64,000 nt of DNA from Patescibacteria group bacterium (GTDB taxonomy: Bacteria; Patescibacteria; Dojkabacteria; J137): the NCBI GenBank assembly GCA_963169855.1, contig CAUJCN010000002.1:434001-498000 (forward strand), given 5' to 3'. The position numbers and the translations under genes were made by a program. The stretch's first letter is position 1. Every line of letters begins with the position of its first letter. Below are positions 59,739-64,000 of this stretch, one piece after another. Under the pieces are notes generated by a model. It saw only the letters and a program-made list of their open reading frames with translations. It made no database searches and was not told the origin of the DNA.

Positions 59739-60851
59739 TCATTTAACTTCTGTTACTGCGTTTACTTGTTTGGATTGTGGAGCATTACTTTGAATTGCCT
59801 GTACAAACCTATTTTCATCTCTTTGTCCAATTAGTTTCACAATATTGTTCATCCCCATGAATTGTTGATAGAAACCCTGCAAAGTCTTAATCACTTTCAG
59901 TTCAGTTTCATTGTTAATAACTTTGCCAATTCCATAAATCTTTAGTTCGTCAGGTGTAATTGGATGTGAATGAGAGTGGTGTTTTGTTGTAAATTCTTCA
60001 ACGGCAACGTTAATAAGTTGTTGATCTTTACCCTTCATAGAGAAGTTTTCTAAAGCGTGTTTAATTTGATCTTTAGAGTACCTTAGTGCCCCTACATAAC
60101 TACCTAGTAGGTACGGGTCCAAGTTTTCCTCAAACTTCTTTTTTAGTGTTGTTAGCGCCAGTGTGTTAGCTGTAGTTGTCTCATCTACTGTTCCGTATGA
60201 TTGAATGAAGTCTTCAATTGAAGTAGCTGGGATTCTCAACCCTGGATTTGTAGGACTCTGTATAATAGGATCAACCGGTCCTAATTCTGATAAACTTGTA
60301 AAGTAAATTTCATCTCCGTTTAGAGCTAGTAGCGTCGCAGCACTTTTCGCCATCATCGGTACAATTACTTCATACGTTTCAGCATAATGACGAAGAATCG
60401 TAGAAAACTTTACTGAAGCCTCTAATATACCTCCTCCACTGTGTAAGAACAAGGTCAATTTTTTGAATTTTTTACCATTGTCCCCTTTATTAATAGGAAT
60501 CAGTTTAAACAGCAAATCATCTAAAAAAATACAATCATTTTGATCCAACATGCTAAATGGAGAACCTGGAATAGAAATGTATGATATTACATCCCCATAG
60601 TAATCTTCCAGTTGAACCACAGCTTCCCTATTACTTATTTCGAAACCTTTAGACAACAACTCAAGATCTTGCTGATAACTATCATTTCCTCTATATTCTT
60701 CAAAACTTTTTGTCTCGATCTGGTATGTTGAATTACGAGGACTTTGTTCTGCAGATAGTTTACCTTCACGAATCAGTTTTCTAATGAAGTGGGGCGTCAC
60801 TTTAAGACGTTCTGCAGCTTGGGTAACGGAAATAAATTTAGTCTCTTTCAT
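59739..60851 (-). CDS. HTH domain fused to SDH-type ClpP-fold serine protease
   Basis: Residues about 6-55 form an excisionase/MerR-type DNA-binding domain (SVTQAAERLKVTPHFIRKLI, then a wing with the STYQIE strand). Residues about 85-300 are a serine-dehydrogenase-proteinase (SDH/ClpP-crotonase) domain: oxyanion/strand motif LFLHSGGGILEA near 134, nucleophile S170 in AKSAATLLALNGDEI, and SELGPVDP near 188. The tail is helical. No signal peptide. A cytosolic protease with a DNA-binding head could be a regulator. The promoter upstream is flanked by inverted GTTAC repeats, likely its own operator. Confidence 0.8.
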   Translation of the reverse strand: MKETKFISVTQAAERLKVTPHFIRKLIREGKLSAEQSPRNSTYQIETKSFEEYRGNDSYQQDLELLSKGFEISNREAVVQLEDYYGDVISYISIPGSPFSMLDQNDCIFLDDLLFKLIPINKGDNGKKFKKLTLFLHSGGGILEASVKFSTILRHYAETYEVIVPMMAKSAATLLALNGDEIYFTSLSELGPVDPIIQSPTNPGLRIPATSIEDFIQSYGTVDETTTANTLALTTLKKKFEENLDPYLLGSYVGALRYSKDQIKHALENFSMKGKDQQLINVAVEEFTTKHHSHSHPITPDELKIYGIGKVINNETELKVIKTLQGFYQQFMGMNNIVKLIGQRDENRFVQAIQSNAPQSKQVNAVTEVK

Positions 60852-60882
60852 GAGTTAATAATTAATAAATATTGTACGCTCA

Positions 60883-60952
60883 GTTACGAGCAGTTACCAT
60901 ATTCTATCAGAGGCAAAAATTTATGTCAAATTTTAACGTAACTACGCGTAAC
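60883..60952 (-). promoter_or_regulatory. Promoter flanked by two inverted 15-bp sites
   Basis: Minus strand: TTGACA (60924-60929), 17-base spacer, TAGAAT (60901-60906). On either side lie GTTACGAGCAGTTAC (60883-60897) and its near-identical inverse GTAACTACGCGTAAC (60938-60952); 13 of 15 bases agree. Each has two GTTAC cores 10 bases apart, one helical turn. An ideal operator pair for a dimeric HTH regulator. Confidence 0.75.
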
Positions 60953-60955
60953 CAA

Positions 60956-62842
60956 CTACACTTCTTGAGGCCGGAGCTCCAGTTGGCTAAGAATACCATC
61001 GATGTATGATAGGCATTCATCTTTCTCTTCTATTGGACTTTTCTCGAAGAATGTCTTTAGTGCTTCCAGCTGAGTAATTAGTGATTCGATTATAATATCT
61101 CTTTCTGCTGGGAATTGTTCAATTTCTAAATCGAATATTTCTACCCACATATCAATAAATGCTAAGTAGTGAGGTTTTTCAGAATCCACCAAATTATACT
61201 TTTTTGCTGCATCATACATTGCGTCAATCATCCCGGGATAAAGAACCGTTGGCACAGCGTGTAGTTTTGATTGTTGTTTTCCAAAATCAGATCTTCCTAC
61301 AATCCCGAAGTTATATCCTGCATCGATTTCACCTTCTTCTCCAGTTAATCTTGAATGTCCACCTCCATCTGGGCCTATTAATTCGTAGTTTGTGAACAAA
61401 GTCCACATTAATGCAAAAACTACATCAATCCCTTGTTCAGTTAGTCTTTTTATACTATCGAACGCTCCTTCTAAATATTTAACTTTGTCGTTTAACCTAT
61501 GTGCTCCAATATCAGCTCCAAATTCTGTAAGTGCGAATGCGTTAATTTGAGGGAAACGTTTTTTTACACTCATTATCACATCATAAATTCTCGATGAATT
61601 TAAAAGTTGACCGTGTGTTCCTTTCATTGGAGCAACAACTTTTGGATTTTTCTTTTTAGGAGAAGTGAAGGGGAGTTTTAAAATCTTTTGAGCGAATTCT
61701 TCTATAAGTGTAACCTCATGAATCCAATAAGGTTGAACTCCCAGAACATCGAAGTACATAAGGTCTTCGTGTTGATACATTCGAATCTGCATGGTTTTGT
61801 CGAAATATTCCGCGAACCATTTCAGAATCTGGTGACCTGAAATTGTCGCGTTCTGAGTATCAAAGTAAGCCATGTTGATTGCTGTCATGACTGTGACTTT
61901 CGTTTCGTTTTCATCCGCAATTAGCTTTGCTAACATGTAAGTATCCTTGGCTACTGACGACATATTTGATTGTCCTTCGAAAAATCTAACTAGATTTTTA
62001 TCATACGGTTGCCATCTTCTTCCTAAGTAACGTGAATCAAGTTCAACATTTGGTTCATTGATTACTATAAAGTTCTGAACACCTGCAGGAATCAATTCTT
62101 GTAAAACGATGTTTGCATATTTTAAAAACTTTGCTCGAATCGACCCAGTTGCCCATTCTGTTTGAGATCCTGTAACAATCTGTTGAATTGTTTTTACAAG
62201 TTTCCCAGGAGTTACGGTTTCGTCTACCCACTGGATACCTTCGGGTAAATCGAAATGATGAAGAACAACAACAGGTTCTAATCCGTAACGAAGACACATT
62301 TCCGCGTGACGTTTGTATCTTACTAATTCTTGCAAGTCCACACCCTCTGGTGTCATCACTTTTTCCCACACTATGCTGAATCTAAAAGCCTTCAATCCCA
62401 TTTGCACAGCTACAATCAAATTTTTAGCGAACTCAAGATCTTCTTCCATCTTCATGGATTGGTCTAAGGAAAGCTCTGATTTTAATTGTTCTATTTCTTG
62501 CTCGGAAAGATGTCTTCTTTCTGCAATTCCTTTAATAATTCTATCGAAATTTGATTCTTCATCTCCCACCTTAAATCCTCCTTGTGGATGTGTTCCCACA
62601 TGAAGTTCTGCAATTCCAGCACCCAGAACAGTTGAGTCTGGAATGTATGAATTTAGAAAGTAGTCCTGAAATAATCTATCTGCTTCTCCTACAGATTGTG
62701 CTGACGAAGTATATCCAAGAAATTTATTCTGAAGTTTTGCAGCGAGTCGAGGATTGGCAATACGATTTCCGTATTTAAGATTAAAGTGAAGTTTAAGTTC
62801 ACGTTCGGATAAATTGGTCGCAACTACTTCAGAATTATTCAT
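60956..62842 (-). CDS. Glycoside hydrolase family 1 protein
   Basis: TIM-barrel beta-glycosidase family. FRFSIVWEKVMTPEG near 154, VVLHHFDLPEGIQW near 193, acid/base E263 in VINEPNVE, nucleophile candidate E440 in ALTEFGAD (family TENG). 628 residues is longer than the usual 440-500; extra residues lie at the N-terminus and C-terminus. No signal peptide, so cytosolic. The TENG-to-TEFG change is atypical but the Glu is kept. Two bases separate it from the orphan upstream; likely one operon. Confidence 0.82.
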   Translation of the reverse strand: MNNSEVVATNLSERELKLHFNLKYGNRIANPRLAAKLQNKFLGYTSSAQSVGEADRLFQDYFLNSYIPDSTVLGAGIAELHVGTHPQGGFKVGDEESNFDRIIKGIAERRHLSEQEIEQLKSELSLDQSMKMEEDLEFAKNLIVAVQMGLKAFRFSIVWEKVMTPEGVDLQELVRYKRHAEMCLRYGLEPVVVLHHFDLPEGIQWVDETVTPGKLVKTIQQIVTGSQTEWATGSIRAKFLKYANIVLQELIPAGVQNFIVINEPNVELDSRYLGRRWQPYDKNLVRFFEGQSNMSSVAKDTYMLAKLIADENETKVTVMTAINMAYFDTQNATISGHQILKWFAEYFDKTMQIRMYQHEDLMYFDVLGVQPYWIHEVTLIEEFAQKILKLPFTSPKKKNPKVVAPMKGTHGQLLNSSRIYDVIMSVKKRFPQINAFALTEFGADIGAHRLNDKVKYLEGAFDSIKRLTEQGIDVVFALMWTLFTNYELIGPDGGGHSRLTGEEGEIDAGYNFGIVGRSDFGKQQSKLHAVPTVLYPGMIDAMYDAAKKYNLVDSEKPHYLAFIDMWVEIFDLEIEQFPAERDIIIESLITQLEALKTFFEKSPIEEKDECLSYIDGILSQLELRPQEV

Positions 62843-62844
62843 TA

Positions 62845-63279
62845 TTATTGTTCTACTTGAACTTGTGGAGTTTCTTTTCTTAGTAGTGGCTCAACTCCAA
62901 TTACTCGACTTCTAACAGCTTTAACTAAAGCTCCTACAGACAGGAAGTTCTGTTGTTGAAATCTAATTCTGACTGAAGTGTCTGGATCTATGTTCTTCAC
63001 TCTTTGTAGTACTTCTTCTGTAAGTTTTGCTAAATTTGAGAAATCACACCCTGCGAATAAACCTCTTAATTCTCTTCTTAATCCTGCTATATCATCAGAA
63101 GCTACGAATTTTGGATCTTCAATTAAATCATCGATTGATCTACCTAAATTATCAGATAAACTGTATTCTTCTTGTTTTGGTAGACTATTTCTTCTTTGAG
63201 CTTCTTGATTAGCAGCTTCAGCAGCTCTGTGAGCATTTACAGCAGCTTGTGTTTCTGGAGAGGCAATATAAGGATACAT
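62845..63279 (-). CDS. Orphan protein (144 aa)
   Basis: Not recognised. N-terminal Ala/Gln-rich helix (VNAHRAAEAANQEAQRR), then a segment with RELRGLFAGCDFSNLAKLTEEV, basic and hydrophobic alternation near VRSRVIGVEPLLR. No membrane helix. It is 2 bases upstream of the glycosidase gene. TATAAC at about 50 bases upstream on the minus strand may be the -10. Confidence 0.6.
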   Translation of the reverse strand: MYPYIASPETQAAVNAHRAAEAANQEAQRRNSLPKQEEYSLSDNLGRSIDDLIEDPKFVASDDIAGLRRELRGLFAGCDFSNLAKLTEEVLQRVKNIDPDTSVRIRFQQQNFLSVGALVKAVRSRVIGVEPLLRKETPQVQVEQ

Positions 63280-63356
63280 GTTATTAGTTAATCATTTATT
63301 ACTGGCAACAAAAAATTGCTCTAAGTTATACCATTTTGAAAGAAAATTTGTAAACC

Positions 63357-63902
63357 TTATTTGAGTTTATTGTAGATTTCGAAGGATAGAGGAGGAACGT
63401 TCTCTGGTAGATTTTCCGAAGTGACTAATTCCCAAATCTGTTCACCATCTGAATCCTTCATATCTACAATGTCGAAACTTACATCCCCTTCGAAATCTTG
63501 GTAAATTCTAGTAACGTAGAATTGATCAATCAAGTTATGCCTCAGTGCTAAATTGTAAATTTCTGCACCTCCTATAAACCATGATTCTTCTCCCCATTTA
63601 TGTTTCATTTCTTCTAAAAGGTGTTTAAGCTGATCTATAGATGAAACTACGAATGTGTTTCTAAAACCTTTCTCTTGAACATAATTTTCTAACTTTTCGG
63701 GATTTCTTGTCATTACTATATTTGGTCTTCCCGGTAACTCTCTGCCCATTCCGAATAGAGTACTGCTTCCCATAATTACTGGATGCCCCATTGTTAAATC
63801 CCTAAACTTCTTCATGTCTGCATCAATTCTTGGCCAAGGGAGCTTTCCTTGATTTCCAATTACACCGTTTTGGGCAACAGCCATTATTGCATTGAACTTC
63901 AT
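63357..63902 (-). CDS. folA: Dihydrofolate reductase
   Basis: Reduces dihydrofolate with NADPH. N-terminal AIMAVAQNGVIGNQGKLPWPRIDADMKKF contains the active-site loop and the catalytic Asp; PVIMGSSTLFGMGRELPGRPNIVMTR and WFIGGAEIYNLAL are the NADPH-binding strands. 181 residues. Its ATG overlaps the TGA of the preceding gene (ATGA), so it is translated with the Elp3-like protein. No thyA is in the window. Confidence 0.94.
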   Translation of the reverse strand: MKFNAIMAVAQNGVIGNQGKLPWPRIDADMKKFRDLTMGHPVIMGSSTLFGMGRELPGRPNIVMTRNPEKLENYVQEKGFRNTFVVSSIDQLKHLLEEMKHKWGEESWFIGGAEIYNLALRHNLIDQFYVTRIYQDFEGDVSFDIVDMKDSDGEQIWELVTSENLPENVPPLSFEIYNKLK

Positions 63903-64000
63903 ACCTGTGCGATTTGATAAATTTGATTTAGCTCGAATCCTCTTTTTGCATAGTATTCTCGAGTCCCGATACTAGAGATTACCGCAAGCTTTGAGAAACC
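63899..64000 (-). CDS. C-terminus of an Elp3-like radical-SAM/GNAT protein (partial)
   Basis: The minus-strand frame is open from base 64000 and ends in TGA at 63899-63901, giving 33 residues. LAVISSIGTREYYAKRGFEL closely resembles the GNAT C-terminus of Elp3 tRNA wobble-modification enzymes (KLAVISGIGVREYYRKLGY-like). The rest lies beyond the right edge, so the radical-SAM half cannot be checked. Its stop overlaps the folA start. Confidence 0.6.
   Translation of the reverse strand, partial: GFSKLAVISSIGTREYYAKRGFELNQIYQIAQV

Noticed and set aside
62055..62369. Minus-strand ORF of 104 codons inside the glycosidase gene
   Set aside because: It is an out-of-frame shadow of the family 1 glycosidase, with Arg/Ser/Cys-rich composition and no motifs.

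Overview
The window is AT-rich DNA from a bacterium with densely packed, often overlapping genes. It most resembles the Candidate Phyla Radiation (Patescibacteria). Reasons: two DUF4012 proteins, many short orphan proteins with no recognisable family, trimmed or extended ribosomal proteins, lone pathway enzymes instead of complete pathways (RpiB, a ribulose-phosphate-epimerase-like protein, one GTP cyclohydrolase II, SufS and SufU without SufBCD), and no visible Shine-Dalgarno sequences. The placement is an inference, and I cannot name the phylum. UGA is an ordinary stop (uppP, hisS and the gene before folA end with it), so the recoded-UGA lineages are excluded. I see no rRNA, tRNA, transposase, prophage or CRISPR array.

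Layout. 1-8 kb: end of a membrane-anchored protein, rpmH, dnaG, rpiB, three small acidic orphans, uppP, a TIGR01777 epimerase, an RluA-type pseudouridine synthase and an RlmI-like methyltransferase. 8-15 kb (minus strand): a DUF2085 membrane protein, gatB, an orphan, a PEGA-like anchor protein and a giant epimerase-DUF4012 fusion, then greA. 15-22 kb: alkD-like gene, trpS behind a candidate Trp leader peptide, trxA, trxB, a second DUF4012 protein. 22-32 kb: RNase J with tandem hairpin repeats upstream, an MBL hydrolase, a beta-propeller-like surface protein, dnaA with two DnaA boxes, comM, and rsmI preceded by two tiny paralogous membrane proteins. 32-34 kb: a queuosine-salvage glycosylase (DUF2419/Qng1) divergent from a GTP cyclohydrolase II-like gene. 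34-43 kb: rpoB-rpoC-rpsL-rpsG and a TrmB-type regulator. 43-52 kb: envelope proteins, recJ, HU, sufU, an Rpe-like gene, a LOG-methyltransferase fusion, a histone-H1-like basic protein and an NSUN-type methyltransferase. 52-64 kb: a FecR / CHASE2-adenylate cyclase / orphan operon, hisS and a methyltransferase, sufS, a DNA-binding-domain/ClpP-fold protease fusion with a striking promoter, a family 1 glycosidase, folA and the tail of an Elp3-like protein.

How it works together. Most genes are information processing (replication, transcription, tRNA charging and modification, ribosome assembly) plus redox and Fe-S maintenance. The accessory genes are membrane-anchored or exported proteins of unknown role and one cyclic-nucleotide signalling module.

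The most informative signals lie outside the large ORFs. A -10 box sits exactly 6 bases before the start codon in at least nine cases, which indicates leaderless mRNAs. There is a Trp-codon leader peptide before trpS, an intrinsic-terminator hairpin between a promoter and greA, and two helically phased inverted repeats around the promoter of the HTH-protease gene. Three genes shorter than 60 codons (two membrane proteins, one H1-like protein) and two genes cut by the window edges are also annotated.
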